A stretch of 64,000 bases of DNA from Myoxocephalus aenaeus (Eukaryota; Chordata; Actinopteri; Perciformes; Cottidae): the NCBI GenBank assembly GCA_038501785.1, contig JBAMJR010000180.1, positions 5,164,001 through 5,228,000 of the forward strand. The letters are read 5' to 3'. Position 1 is the first letter of the stretch. Each line of letters begins with the position of its first letter. Below the pieces are notes generated by a model. That model had not been told where the DNA came from, did no database searches, and was given only the letters and a program-made list of their open reading frames with translations. A program made the position numbers and the translations under genes. Positions 12,136-26,400 of this stretch are shown here, piece by piece.

Positions 12136-12699
12136 TGTGATGTACGTTTGTTCCGCGTGTTCATCTGAAATATACACATACATTTGAGGTGACTATGAGC
12201 TACATATGAATTTATAAAATGTATTGACAACGTCACTGCCACCTAGTGGCCAAGCAGAGAACTACAGTTTGTAACCTGCTGCCGCAGTAGAGTGAGAGAA
12301 AGTGTGCAAGTGGGAAATTACAGCAGTGTAACGACCAACGAACACTTTTAATGGGTGACAATGAAGCTCATAACCTTATTGTTGGACTTATTGTTCTGGC
12401 TGTCATTTTTAACTGCCGGTGTGTGTTCCTACAAGTCAATCCCGTCTCCTCGGGGGTCGGCACAGCTTATTTCAGGCTGACATTTTACCCACCGTTTCAT
12501 GTGGGTAATTAAACCCGGAGATGGAGGCCACCGGGGCCCCTGCTGTCGCCTTCTTTGGAGGACCCTCCCCTCCCCGCAGTGGGAGGCTGCTGCTCGAGAC
12601 TATTAGTGAGATGAGAGAAAGTGTTGCTCAACGTTTCACCTTCTAGCTGAGGCCGCAGCACAAGCCTGCTGTGTGGTTAGCAGAAGCTGAATTATGTGG

Positions 12700-12965
12700 T
12701 ATATTTCTTTTATGACTTTTATCATACTATACAGAGACTTTTTAATCCTACTACTTTTTATGACTTATATATTGTGACATTTTTATTTATTTTTTTACAT
12801 ACCATAGTATGAATTTTTATCATACTATACAAATACTTTCTATTACTATCACATGCTATACTATTGCTTTTTTAATTACTTTTATACGATGACTATTACA
12901 AACAAACTATGACATCTTTAATGTCTGTGACATTCTCCTCTGATCTTTTTTTGACAAAACATACT
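12700..12965 (+). repeat. Degenerate AT-rich tandem repeat (CATACTATAC / TTTTTATGACTT units)
   Basis: Words such as TTATCATACTATACA, ATGACTTTTAT and CATACTATTAC recur with spacing of a few tens of bases (for example near 12720, 12760, 12815, 12850, 12890 and 12960). This indicates an old minisatellite-like array. Similar ACTATGACTTTTTATGAC arrays are, from memory, common in fish. Confidence 0.5.
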
Positions 12966-12996
12966 ATTACCTTTTCTGACGTGTATATATACTGTG

Positions 12997-13101
<105 letters not shown>

Positions 13102-14791
13102 AACAGAGAGGGCGTTACGCTGCGTCCTTCCTCTTTGCATATTGACGCTCTCTGCTTCACGGTCTATCACACACACACACGCCTTGTTTTGTCTGCGGCT
13201 CTTTTACAAATTCACTTCACACGCCTGCAGCCCAGTGCTTCCACCGTCCTGATGTTATTCATAACGTCGAGCTGAGTCAGGGCGCTGGAGAAGTTGCGGC
13301 TGCATACTGCTGATTCACCGGGATAAATTCCTTTATTCTCTCTTTTTGCCATCAGCCCACCGCCAAAGCACAGAAAAGCAGCCTTTGCACAAAAAGCAGT
13401 GGGGTTTCTTGGCGGGTTTAGAATCTCTACGCTGTCCTGTTCCTCCCTGTCAAGCCTTAAATAACTACAGGCACAGCCCCCTCTGGATTAGGCCGAGGCG
13501 CTGGGAGTCCATGTCACAGGGAGGATGATGGAGGTGGGAGCTGCTAAAAACAGATCAACTCTCTGGTGCCGAGTGACGCGGCAGCTCTCTATCTCGTGAG
13601 AAATGAATTGCCTTTGTCATCGTCCTTCACTCCAGAGGACCAGGAAAGTAACTTCCAGTGGAAAGCTGCAGCTGGAACTTGGTGGGAGTCTCACATCAAG
13701 GGATTAGAAGCATGTGAAAGCTGTAATAAAAAAATAATGAACCCACGCTGTTCCAAAAAGATGTTTCTTTATTTGAATCATTGTCTCAACTCAAATCCTG
13801 GCATTCACCATGAAAACATCTCACTGCATCTCTTTTATGCATCTCTTTTCTTTTAGAAAGTAAAAAACTGAATATCATATTATCTAATAGGCAAGCTTAA
13901 ATGTGAATTGGAGAGGAGGCAGAGGTGGTTCACCTCCGTTTGTGCTGATATTAGTGAGAAGGTTGTACATTTATTTTGAAGAAATAATACAACTAAAAAA
14001 ACAAGCTGTCCTTGTCGACCCGTGGAACAAAACTGCAAAATGTGTTCCTCGGTGGTTAGCCTCGAGCTCTGCGATATGATGTGACTTACAATTATGAGAG
14101 CAAGACTGAACAATCTTTCCAATCCAAGAACATAACGCTCCACAGTTGTTTTTTGGGGTCGATTTTTCAGATTTTGTTTTGTTTTCAACGTGTTGTGAGC
14201 CTTTCGGGTCACGTCCTCAGAGAGCGTGCTCTGATATTTAGGACTCCAGGCTCGACTCAAAGCCGGACTAAATGAAGCTCACGCGAGTGCAGACCATGCT
14301 TAAAACACACATTGTACCATGGAAATCATCCGCTCATGTAAGGTGAGAGGATGCAAAATGTACACTAACACATCTTCTGTAACAATTTTATTCCACAATC
14401 CACTTAAAAACCACTATCAAGTCCCTTTATTATTGTAATTACACACAGGCCAGCCACAAACTCATTCAGTCACATACAAGTTAGTGAGAACCACCGAGAG
14501 TCCAATCTGTGCTGCTGCAGTGTGAAGTCTAAACCTAGAGCTGGCCTGAGCTTAGCTTGTGCTCTAACTTGTCATCTACATCCATCAACAGTCATATCCT
14601 GTACGTGATCTGCCAACAAGCTAAATACATCTGGATTTTGTGCAACAAAAAAAAAGAAAAAAAGTTGTAGTCAGTCAATTTAAAAAAAACACAAGTTGTT
14701 TTCATTAAAAGTCAGGTTTGTCGACATTCAACTCAACTTGATCAAGGTTACAGTATTCTCCGACACCACTGGTCCTACTCTTTTTTTATGT

Positions 14792-14797
14792 TTTATT
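14792..14797 (-). terminator. First reverse-strand AATAAA after the ankrd13b stop
   Basis: The + strand reads TTTATT within a T-rich stretch, giving AATAAA on the - strand 547 bases after the stop. Alternatives lie at 14426-14431 and 14387-14392. Confidence 0.45.
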
Positions 14798-14918
14798 TGT
14801 TAAATCATTTAAGACTGAAAACCACACGACTCGGTGGCAAAACATTGAGCGTGTGTGTGTCAATATGTTTTCAGGACAGAAGGTGACCTGTTAACAACTG
14901 TGCTGAGAGCTGGTTTTG

Positions 14919-14919
<1 letters not shown>

Positions 14920-14995
<76 letters not shown>
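14920..14995. repeat. (AC)38 microsatellite; (GU)38 in ankrd13b mRNA
   Basis: Pure AC on the + strand, about 350 bases downstream of the ankrd13b stop in transcript sense. Confidence 0.95.
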
Positions 14996-14996
<1 letters not shown>

Positions 14997-15343
14997 CTCA
15001 TCCATGACACTAAACTTGTTATATTGGATGTATTGTCGGTTGTAAACTGGCCCTGGCCTAGAAAGTACCGTACCGCGGGGCCCCAGAAAGACGCCTCTCT
15101 CTCTCTGGCGGTCTGAGGCTGCAGAACCAGATCACTGTGTATGGCTTCATGAGAAAGGTCCGGAGAAGGAGATGGGAGAGAAAGGAGGAGGCCAATTGAT
15201 CGCATGCAACCAGCGAGATGGTTCTGCTGTTTACTTCCAGCGTGTGCTTTTAAAGGAGCCTTTGCTGCCCTTTTCTCCCATGAGCCCTTGGTCCGGACCG
15301 CCCTCCTCCCCTCAGACCCCTGCTGGGCTCGGCCACTCAGCTC

Positions 15344-15545
15344 TCACTTCTCCATGAGTGACAGCCGGATGATGCGCTGCAGCTCGGCCTCTTCCCGCCG
15401 CCGCCGAAGCTCCGCCTCTTCCTGCTCTCGAGCCGAGATCTCCATGGCAATGCGCAGCTGCTCGTCGTAGCTGCAGGCGGTCGGCTGCTTCTTGGAGGGC
15501 GTGGAGCAGAGGCTGGAGGGGGGGCGGGGCTTGTGCTGGGGGGTT
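15344..15545 (-). CDS. ankrd13b: ankrd13b last coding exon with two UIMs
   Basis: Residues 582-648. A proline/lysine linker is followed by YDEQLRIAMEIS and, after an Arg/Glu-rich helix, EEAELQRIIRLSLMEK and the stop. Both fit the UIM pattern (acidic cluster, hydrophobic, Ala or equivalent, Ser). The second is at the extreme C-terminus, as in the human protein. Confidence 0.92.
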
Positions 15546-17325
15546 CTGGGTAGGATGGAGGAACACAGGGTAAAGCAGCGGCTCTGGGAATGAAAGCACG
15601 GCACTTTATTTCATTCCAATACATTACGATAATCAAATAAGAGAAACTGGAAGTTTAGTTGATGTAGGTCACATGACTGAGCTGTGTGAGCTTCCACCTT
15701 TATGAAAACACACATTCTGACACCCGAGACATGAGTCAAACTTCCACTTGGCAACCACGTTAATGAAAGATATGACTATTCACAACATCGCCCTCATAAA
15801 ACACGCGTTTCCTTATTGTTCTGCATATTTGAATATTGATTGACGTCCACGTTGAAAGCAGACTACCTCTTAGTCTCCTACGTATGCTGCTTTTGTCCTG
15901 CTGCTGCACCAGACTGGGGTTGGATGTGTAAACTATCCACATTCTCCCAGGCTTCAACTCTGAATAAGCTTTCATGACACTGCAGGTCGGGAAATTACAA
16001 CCGTATGGTGTGATTTAGAAGACGATAAGCGGTTTCTACTACAGTTAATGCGATATGTTTTACATGCATGCTCCTTTAACACCTGTCCTGCTTCCAAATT
16101 AGAGCTGTGATTAAAAAAAATGTCACTTTGTCGCAGTCTGAAGCAGCAAGAGAAGGGCTCAGGACAGCAGGCTGCTGCCTTCCTTCTTAGAAAACACTGA
16201 GGATGTGCTCTGACCTGTTTGGCCACATCTGTTTAAGCTTCTCCCGCTGTAGCTCTGGAAGACGGCCAAGGACGATCAGGAATTTAGCGTTTAGCTCCTT
16301 TAACTGCTTTTACAACTGCAGACTGGATCGTGGATTTATCAACGTTAATTTCAAACGTTTGCTGTCGGCTTAACTGACCCTTTGGACCTTTAGCAATGAC
16401 TTCATTGACATGCTTAGCTTTAGAATTGATGGTTTATTAGAAAGTACCATAGAAGACATTGACAGAGGACACTGTTTAAGAAAAAGACGGATATGTGACT
16501 CAAACGTTGCTTGGAGTCATTTATGTGACGCTGATCCATACGGGGAAAGAGCCAGGCTTGATATTGTTTATGAAATGGATTCTAAATGAGTTAGTTAGTT
16601 TTGACAGAAATTAGCGCGTTAACCCCAAAAGCAAATATTTGTTCAATATTGTATTTACTTTACATTTACATGCTGTTGTTCCACATCTGAACAGCTTAAT
16701 ACGTATTAAGAACATTAAGTTGGACCCACTGCCCTTCATCAATATTTCACCAACGCTTAGATGTAAAGCGACGAAGCAAATGTCGTGCTGGGATTTTTTC
16801 ACAACCTGGCAAACCAAAGGTCAGCTATTAGTACCGTCTTATAAACCGGTAATTACCCATAAGCGGTACCATGTTCTCCATTCTAGTTTCACTTTTAGTT
16901 TTTTTCTCACTTTCTGGGATCATTTAATTCTTGTCACAAAGAGGACATGTTGAACTGGCTTTTTAAAACGTCTTAATACTTTCTATAACGCACGCAGAAT
17001 AATGTGTTTCAAGGTGTTACCACGATAAGTTCAACAATCATGTTCAATCAAAACAGGCGAGATTGCATTTGCTTTTTTTTTTTTTACCCCTTACAGGACA
17101 TGAATTAAAGAACACCACAACCACAGTTTCCTCGAACATCATAACGCTGATGTCAGTAAACACTGCAACAGCAAGATTGTGTCACATAAGGGAAAGACTG
17201 CGTATGCATCCACTGCCCTACAGACAGGGGGAGAAAACACCGGCTAAAGATAACGCGCTTAAGTCAACAGCCGTACTGTCGGCTGTGAAAGCAGGAAACT
17301 CTCCCATCCTCCAGTCTCCCCCTTT

Positions 17326-17401
<76 letters not shown>

Positions 17402-20400
17402 CAAATAGGAGACGAGAGGAGAATAGCAGGATGGATAAGAGAATGGAGTCGGGGAGGACAGGACAGGAATACAGGATGTGAGTCATGGATGGCGGGAAAG
17501 ATCTGCAGGATGGAAAAAAATACAATGGAAGACTGTAAGACAGTGAAGAATGACAATATCTAACAGAAGTGAGAGGAAGTCAGAGACAATATAGGTGAAG
17601 GAAAAGCAGGAAATATTGCCTTTGTCCTGACAGTCATGGAGATTTATGTGTGTGTGTGTGTGTTTTTTTATAGATTTCCAGCTCTTTTGAAGATAAAAGT
17701 TCCATTCATTTTTAAACGACTGATGCGTTTATCCGACTTCATCTGCAGCTCCTGGTTGTTCTCCTGATAATAGAGGGGTTGGCCTATACAGTGATGTACA
17801 GAACAGAGAGGAAGCCTGAGGATGAAGAGAGACTGAGGGAAAAAAGAATAGGATTGAAGAAAAAGAGACGTCTGACCTCTCCTGACGACTCGGGTCACAG
17901 GGCAGAGGGTGTGTTCCTGGCTTGCTGTTGGTCAGCGCCTCCCAGATGGTCACCTGGACACAAAGAGGAGGCACAGGAAGTCAGAGAGCAGACACAGGAA
18001 GTGGGTAGTGGGCGAATAAAGAGACGGCGGTGCATGTAACACAACGGCATCCTCCCTGCAGGCCTTTCCCTGTTAATGTATGCTAAAGTACCTCTCACAC
18101 ACACACAGCAAGCCGGCTTGATTATGAATTATGAACTGACTGAATGGGAACTAGATCGATCCCTGGCCTTGGTTCTTTTGTACATTATTATTACTACTGA
18201 TACCGCTATTAATATTGATTGGCACCTGTTAAAAACTCTACACATTGAATACACCGTATACCATCCGCTCTTTGAGGGTTGGATGTTTGGCCTGATTTCA
18301 CAACAAAGTTTCTACTTAACCTTGAGACCCTGTTTTATAATCTAGTTAGAATATTTTTAATATTTATATTTTTATTGTGTATCTGAGGCCCCTCAAATTA
18401 GCCTCGGCTCCCCCGAGCTGGTAACTCCGGCCCTGTTCCTTTACCTTCTATCGGGTCCCTAATTTAATTTCAGTGCGCTGTGAAAATCTAATTTGAGAAA
18501 CTTTGGAGAAAGTTTAGTGCAGATAATTCACATGAATTGATCCAAATCTTGGTTTCTTTGACAACGTTGTGTGTTTATGCGGCAGGAGCTCCTCACAATG
18601 GAACGATCGGGCGAACATCCGCCTTGTGAGCTGCTTTTGTCCTGCACCTTCACCGAGCTACAGGGTTGCATCATCAGTCTTTGAATACACTTCTATGACA
18701 CTGCAAGTTAAGATTCTGGCTGTCGTCAATTTAAAAAGGGAAAATGGGAACGAAAGACGGGGAATGACAACGTTATGGTATTTTAAGAAGATGATAAGCA
18801 ATTTGTACAGTCGTTATTACTTTGTATGTTTGACATGAAATGTCAGCAGTAAGGTCCTTTTAAAACCTGTCCTGCATCCAAATTAGATTTGTAATAAAAA
18901 AGGCATTTTTCAGCAGCAGCAGTACAGAAGTTCAGGACCGGAGGCTGCTGAGGATGACTGAACAACTTACCGCACAAACCCTCAGCAGCAACCCGGCTGC
19001 TGCCTGCCGTCCTTCAGCCGAGCTGAGAGAGCACTGAGGATGTTCTCCGACCTGTCTTACACAGCCTATTTATACTTCTCTCCCCGTACCGCTGGAAGAA
19101 GGCCAAGGACTATCAGGACCAGGATCTCTGGGATTTTTAAAACAGCACCTATCGCGGGGCCGTGTTGAGTATAATGGGTCTGGGCTCCACACATCGCAGG
19201 CAATTTATTCTGCTTATTGATTTCGCTTCAGCATTGATTGTTTGTATTTTGAAAGTGGTCGCTCTTCTGCTGCCGCACTGTGTCTATTTGTCTGGTATTG
19301 CTCGACTTGAATTGCCTGCTGTCATTTTGACTGGATCTTACAGCTCGGTTGATATGGCAACATGTCTCTGTGAACCTTGAAAACGTTGTGAAAAACCTTT
19401 GCAATCTGCGCTAACAAGGAGGCAGGAGAGGAATACACTTACTTACAAGTGCAAAAGCCCCACATCTTCAACGCAATCAAATGTGAGATAATTGACTGAT
19501 TTGATTGACTGCAAGCCCCTCCCCTTTAACAGCGATTGTCCAATCGTAGCGTAGCAAACGTGACACGGCACGCCAGGTCTGTCATGTTTTGGACTTCTGG
19601 TGTGTAAAGTGTGCATGATGTCAATTTTTGGGGCTTTTTGGGCAAAAACAAGAGAAAAAGTGATGGATTTGACAGAGCTAACTAGCTTACTACAGCCAAC
19701 TAAAGCCAAGGCGCTATTCATTAGCTATCTACAGCTAGCTAGTGGTTAGTAGAAGAAGAAAAATGCTTAGCTTAATTTGTAGGCTGAACCTAGAAATGAA
19801 ACTGAACCTTCCAGCAACAGTTCCTCTCACAGGCAGCTCACCTGATCGTATTCGGAGCCGGCCTCCAGCAGACTCTGCTGTATGGCGAACTGCAGCAGGT
19901 CCTCCTCCTCATCCCTCATGCTGTCTCTCTGCTTGCCCCCTGTCAGCATGGAGTACCCAGACGGGGCCTCGAACACACACGGGGGAATCTCTCCGGCTCG
20001 ACACGACACTGCAACACACGGCAAAGGGCAAAGTCATGTCCAACGACCTGCAGGCCGCAGCTTCAGTTCACACATTTTACTTTATCGCGCACTTCCCATA
20101 ACTTCATGACATCTCCCGGCTCTTTTCACATCAACCCTGAATAAAAAAGATATTGCAAATGAAAGAACTTTGTCTTAAAGTAAATTAAGGTCCCAAGCAT
20201 GGTATGTTTTAGGGAGTGGCTACAGTGTGATTGACAGGTCGCTATCACAGCCTCTCTCCCACGGCATCCCTCCTCCGCCGTCCAAATATGGTCACTTCTG
20301 TTCAGTGGTTACAAAAAAAACAAGATGGTCGATGGCCAAAAGGCTTCAAAACCATAGTTCACAAACCAATGCGTGACTTCCCGACGACTACGTCCCCTTC

Positions 20401-23400
20401 TCATCCACAGTGGATGGTTTCACTTTATTGTGCGCTGCACTTTACAACTTCAACACATCTCCGGACTCTTAATAACAACCCTGTGTGGCCGACTGTCGTA
20501 AAAACAACAGCCGGGACCAGTGTTGCTGTTACACAACCGTAAGAGAGGGGAAGACGTTTTATTTAACAGTCGAGGAGATTATACTAAAGGAGAAGAGCAG
20601 GAAAGGAAACACAGAATAGTCATTTCTGAGTGAAAGGAAGATAAATCCAAAGTTAAAGAAGTTGTATCAGGTCCTTTTCCTTGCATACTATTTGACTCAA
20701 CTGTATGTATTTTTACAGGACTATAACTCAAGATTCAAGGTTCCTTTGGATATCTTCCCTCTGCATGGATGCAGGCTTGAACATTGGACTGTTGGGATGA
20801 TGAGTAAACCATAATCTAACACGTAACGTAATAAAGAACATAACCTATATTGTCCAACGTGATGAATACTCCTCGTAAGTTATCACGCAGCTGCACGGCC
20901 CAGATTCCTGCAGTGAATGTTAGTGGAGATTTATACAACGGCTCGTTGAAAATAAATCTGCTGAATATACAGTTGAGCCGAACCTCATCTGTAATTGTAT
21001 CAGCTGAAGAAGGAGATTTACTAAAAGCCCCCTCCGGTACAACAAATAAAGCGCATGGCAGTGTGTTCTTACTGGTGGAACTGGAGCTGGAGACGCTGGA
21101 GGAGTCGCTGCCGGGAGACGGGGTTTCGGTCCTCGGGACGTCCCTCTGTCCGTCCCCCTCCACCCCCACTTCGTTGTCAGCGCGGACGCCGGAGCCTTCC
21201 TCGCAGCCGTTCAGGTTGCTGAAGGTGATCCTGGCGTTGAGGATGTGGTAGAGCGGGATCTCTGCGGGGAGCGGAGAGAACGTGAGCAGGAGGTGGCCTT
21301 CTTCTTTGCATCAGTCTCATCATCCGGTTCATCATGCATATCCTTATATCACTTCTTTTATTTTAAGTGGGCACATTTACAAGTTATTTTTTTCTGTTCT
21401 TTTCACTCGCTTTATCTCTCCGTCTTCATTTCTTTCCACCCATCTTTGTATCTGTTTTAATTTCCCACCGCCCCCCCCCTTATTTAACGCTCCCATCCGT
21501 CTCACTCACCGATCTTGACGGGGAAGCCAGGCGGCAGACGCAGAGTGATGAAGTCGCGCAGCTTTGCGAACAGGGCGTTCGAGATCGCCATGAGATCGAT
21601 GATTGGCACCACTTGTTCGGCCAGGGACAGAGGGTGGGACTCGCACAGCCACAGCTTGGCTTTAAACCTGGAAACAAGAACACAAACACAACCTGAAGGA
21701 TGCTGATGAGGTGCAGAAGCAATGCATGTGATGAGCTCTTTCACCAGACACACACAAAGACATTGATCCCATCGGCTGGCTGTCCACAAGCTGCTGAGTT
21801 GTGTGGAAATCGAGGCCAATCAATGCTTATATTTTAACTCGTCCAATAATGAACACAGCATTGAGAGGCAGCTCTGAAACCTCCAACACTTCATTCTCAC
21901 GATGTCAAGTCACTGTTTATTGAGTGCCAAAGAATAACGACACTTTCAAATGAAAAAGACAGCCAGGCCGATAGGCAGTTGGAGGAACACGGGGCAGATG
22001 ATTGCACAGCAGGTTGGCAGGTGGATTAGAGAAGCAGGATCATTGAAAACCAGCATCATTAGCGGCATTACAAATAAATAACACAAAATGCCTCAATTTA
22101 TCCTGAGAGAAACTGCAGGACATCTTATTTTAGTTTTTTCTTTCCTTTGCTCATATAAGAAAAGATGACTTGTCATGAGCTGTTTGAATACTCTATTATT
22201 TGTCTGTCGTTCCCAGGATCTCGGCCGTCAGCTGCCACGATCGGCTGGCTTTACTCTGCCTGCATGTCCGCGTGAGCCTGTCTCCTCTCTGTCCATCAGC
22301 TTGTCAGCTCTGGCACTTGGCGGCGATGTCACTGTACGCATGGCTGCCTGTCTGTTGTTGCCGTCTGCCTGTGTCACCTCTGGGTCTTGGTGGTGAGCTG
22401 GCACGGGTGGCCGATGTCCCTCTGAGTCGGTGACGAGCCGGGGTTGAAGTATTCCTCGGCCGTCAGCGCTGCGGGGTTGGTGATCCCGGCACACGTCATC
22501 TGGGTCACCAGGGCCTGCAGAAAGTAAAATAATGAAATAAAAACCTGACGTAACAACGTTTTTCCGTGATCCATACTGTAAATGCCTCTGGCATTTCAAA
22601 CTAACTTTATTTGCTATTCTCTGTCTTGGAGAAAACACTCACCACCCACTGGGATTTCAAGGCTATCCTCTTAGTTGCTGGCATTTTCAAAAGCTCAATG
22701 AAAAAAAAAACATCTGCTCAGAAGCCAGAGCTTGAGAACAAATGACGAGGCAGTTTTCTTATTGCAGTATTTCACACTGTTACAGTAAATGATGCGTCTG
22801 TTGGTTCGCTGCTCTAATTAGTTGCTCCCTGTTTACTGTTTGACCTTCATAGACCTGGAGGAGGCAGAGCCTGCTCACGACTTGAGAAAAAGAAGAACGG
22901 CATTCTTTCCATGTTGTGGAAATTTCCTTTCAGTTGCAGTCAATTCTTCACACTCAATTTAACATTGCAGCTTTATAGTTGCACAAAGTATCTGCATCCG
23001 TATGTCGAAGCCAAAAATAAAAGCACCAAGTCGTGGGTCTTTGTTGTGTCGAGAGGACAGAGAGGCATGAAGCTGAGAGGAGCAGAGGTGACAGTGAGGG
23101 GGAACAACAACAACAACCACAAAGACGGAGGGAGGGACATATGAGTCATAGAAGCTCTCCAGCAGAAACAAATTAAAAAAACATAATCAATATTTCAGAG
23201 GAGGTCAGAGCCCCTGACTTATTGTTCTACTCTGCAGGCGTGCTCTCCTGATGACACGGTGAACCAGGATTCACACACTATCCACACCCAATGAAGGAGA
23301 TGATGCCACTATTAAAGACCATGATTCATTCTTGAGCACCAGCACCCATTAATCACATTAATCACATTAATCACCCAACACATCCTTGTTCCCTGCTTGT

Positions 23401-26400
23401 GCTTTTAAATGATTGGGGTTTGAAAATATTGAATTTAAACATAACACAGGGCAATCACTACAATTGCAATTTCAACATCTAAATAAAGTGTCCACTTACG
23501 CCGTTGTTAGGTCCCATGTGCTGCTCAGCGATCCCAAGGAAGTTCTGCAGTGGAGTCTTCCCACCTGCTCAGAGACAAACAGCAGTTTGGTTTAGTCTGA
23601 GCTTTGTAAACACTCCCTCCACTACAGAAGCGCCCGGAGCTGGCTTCAGTTGGTGCTCGTCCATCAGGAGATGATGACGAATGGGCTCATTAATCTCCAC
23701 TGTGGTGTCACTCCGCTCCACAATGTTTTGCTCAAGACAACTTAGTGCATTTTGTGTTGTGGTCTAATCATCGGCGACGGGCCAGCGTTACAGAAACAGA
23801 GCCACACTGGACTGAATTTAACGGGAGTAAATCCAACATATGTTCTAAATATCAGTGGATCTGAAACTACCGGCAATATGGAGTCCATCAACAATGAAAC
23901 CCTGAAACCCTGAAAGTCACAATTAAAGATATTTATACAATGCAGTCAGTATAAGTGCCTTCAATGTATATATTGAACCCAAAAATCTACTAAAAATCAG
24001 ATTAAAGTCCACTTCAAAGTAATATAGAGTCTGCACAGCAACATGTGTGACTTACCGTCACCATTAGACTATAATTGCATAAAAAACAGGAATCTCTAAG
24101 TCTGTGAACAACTTTGTGATCGAAAGGAGATCTTCAGACTGCAACAGTCAGAGAACCGTAATAGGGTCTTAAAGAGAAAGAATAAAAGTTGTTTTGGGGG
24201 CGTGTCCAGCTGTCTTCCTCCCTCCAGAACATGTTTTACAGTTAGACACGTAGAAACACTCTGCTCGGCATGTGTCTGATGTGTTTTACCTTGTTAAAGA
24301 GTCCTACAACTACCTCTACTCTTTGCCCTCTATAAAGCCAGAATTTACGAATATGCAAAAATATTACCTTTCCAACTGTTGGACACAAAACTAGTCCAAA
24401 ACTAGTTGTGATATCACACATTGTGTGTTTATATGACGAGGTATTAAACTGAGTTTAAGGTGACCACAGAGAAACTCTGCACATGCATCATTCTGACACA
24501 GCGTCATAGTGAAGCTCAAAGATCCAAGTACCAATAAGCAAAACACATTGTTTGAGTGGAGGGGAACTTTAAATTAGCTACATATAAATACACAAATCAA
24601 ATCTGAAGTATTTATTTGCAACATTAAGAATTCATAACAAAGTCAGCAAGTATCAGTTGGACAAACACATCTTCGGTAAATATTTAATCAAGCGTCTAAC
24701 TTTTAAGAGCTCAGCTAGTCTGCCTGAGCAGGACCGTGTGGGTGTTGTTGACCAGATTTAATAGACAGTGACCACACAACTGGCATCACATATTGATTCC
24801 TATGTGGCTGAGTCCTGACTGGTACTTGACGTCACCTTTTTATAACTGGGCCACTGAGAAAAGCACAGAGAAATACACAAATACAGAAATCTCTTCTGTG
24901 AAATGTCCGTTAACTCTCATAAAATTGATTGAGAACACAAGATTTCCGGGTCACACAATGACCGGCAGAGTGCAATTGGAATACCAGCAGCTCATTAGCA
25001 TATGAGGGGAATATGAGCAACATGTGAGTGTGTGGCTTGTACTTTCAGACAGAAGTGGTGCTGTGGTTTTTCCTCACTAACCAGAAACTAAATGAGTGCT
25101 AAAAGCAAAGCAAAGGTCCACCAATTAGTGTTAATGACGGCGGTGTCATGGTGTGTGTGTTATGAGACAAGTGTCCACACTTTGACCTTCGGACCGCTGA
25201 TCAGCTGCTTGACTCAAGATACATTGTGTGTGTCTCTCTTAGGACATACTGAATATATAATAACTCATAAGTCTTCTCTACAGTGTTGACAAAATGATGA
25301 CAAGTAGCACAAGGGCAGGCCGAATGGAGTGAGTCACCCATCCAGGAGTCGGTGTGGCGCTTCCAGGAGCACTCCCGTCCTGTATATTGGCAGAGTGCAG
25401 ATGGGGATTGTGACCTGGGAGAGCGGAGCCCTCCGAGGAGCATGTGACGGTTGATGCTCGCCGACAGCGACAGGCCGGCTAATCCTGTTTGATTTATGAT
25501 CTGAACGAGAAAACGAGCCGGAGACAGCGATCTAAAGTTACAGGCCGCCAGCCGGAGCCTCGGGGTGATCTCACCGCGCTCAGGTGAGCGGGGTTACTCA
25601 TCAGTGACCCGGTTATCGGACATGGCGCAGCACTTGGGCTGAAGGGCTACGGCGGCACAGGGGGGATAACGGAGAAATTCTGCTGCTGCAGCTTAAGCCA
25701 TCAAGGTCCACGAGGAACACCTTGATGGCTTAAGAGGTGACGATGTCTTGACAAAATAAAGGGACGTACCTTTTGTCTTGTTCTTGTTCTGGTCTGACAG
25801 GTGGTCAGTTCTGGTCCTGGTGATCAGCTCCACGTTGGATGCTGCGAAGACCTGAAAGAGGAGGAGACGATTAACGTTCAGTGTTCTTTTGACACCGGAC
25901 AAACGTCCTTGTTTAATAATGATCATTGCAAAAATCATGCATCTATTCCTTGAAAAAATATATATGTTTTTCTGACCTAATTAAAACATAGACCCCAGAG
26001 AAGTCTTGATTCACTGTTTAACCTCTGATCAACAAACTTCTGAAACTCCAATAACATATTTATTTCGGGTTTGCGAGGGGCATTGTTGTGTAGCAAGTAC
26101 TGTCGACAACAATCACATATATAGAGCAGTTGAGAATCCATTGTATTGAACTGCGTTTTACAGTCTGGGATCCCAAACAGAAGTAATACATGAAACATGT
26201 CATGAGCTCACAACCATGTTTATAAGAAACATGAAAGTAGGACATTAAGTATTAAAGTAGGACAGCAATGCTGAGTATGTTTAGTGTGACCCCAAAATAT
26301 ACATTAGAGGTATAGATTGATGGTAGAAAAGGAGCGAGAAAGCTGATTCAGAAGCGAAAAAAGTTAAAAATAAATAAATAGGGGTGAGAAAATAATAAAT

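Larger units (their letters stand above)
14380..15343 (-). other. ankrd13b: ankrd13b 3' untranslated region (extent uncertain)
   Basis: Sequence after the ankrd13b stop. Reverse-strand AATAAA signals occur at 14797-14792, 14431-14426 and 14392-14387, so the 3'UTR is either about 550 or about 950 bases. In either case it would include the dinucleotide array at 14920-14995 as a long (GU)n tract in the mRNA. Confidence 0.45.
15546..17876 (-). other. ankrd13b intron 14
   Basis: A 2.3-kb intron holding duplicated block A and the CA array at 17327-17400. No exon was recognised in the remainder (about 16300-17060), which is AT-rich and looks unique. Confidence 0.6.
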
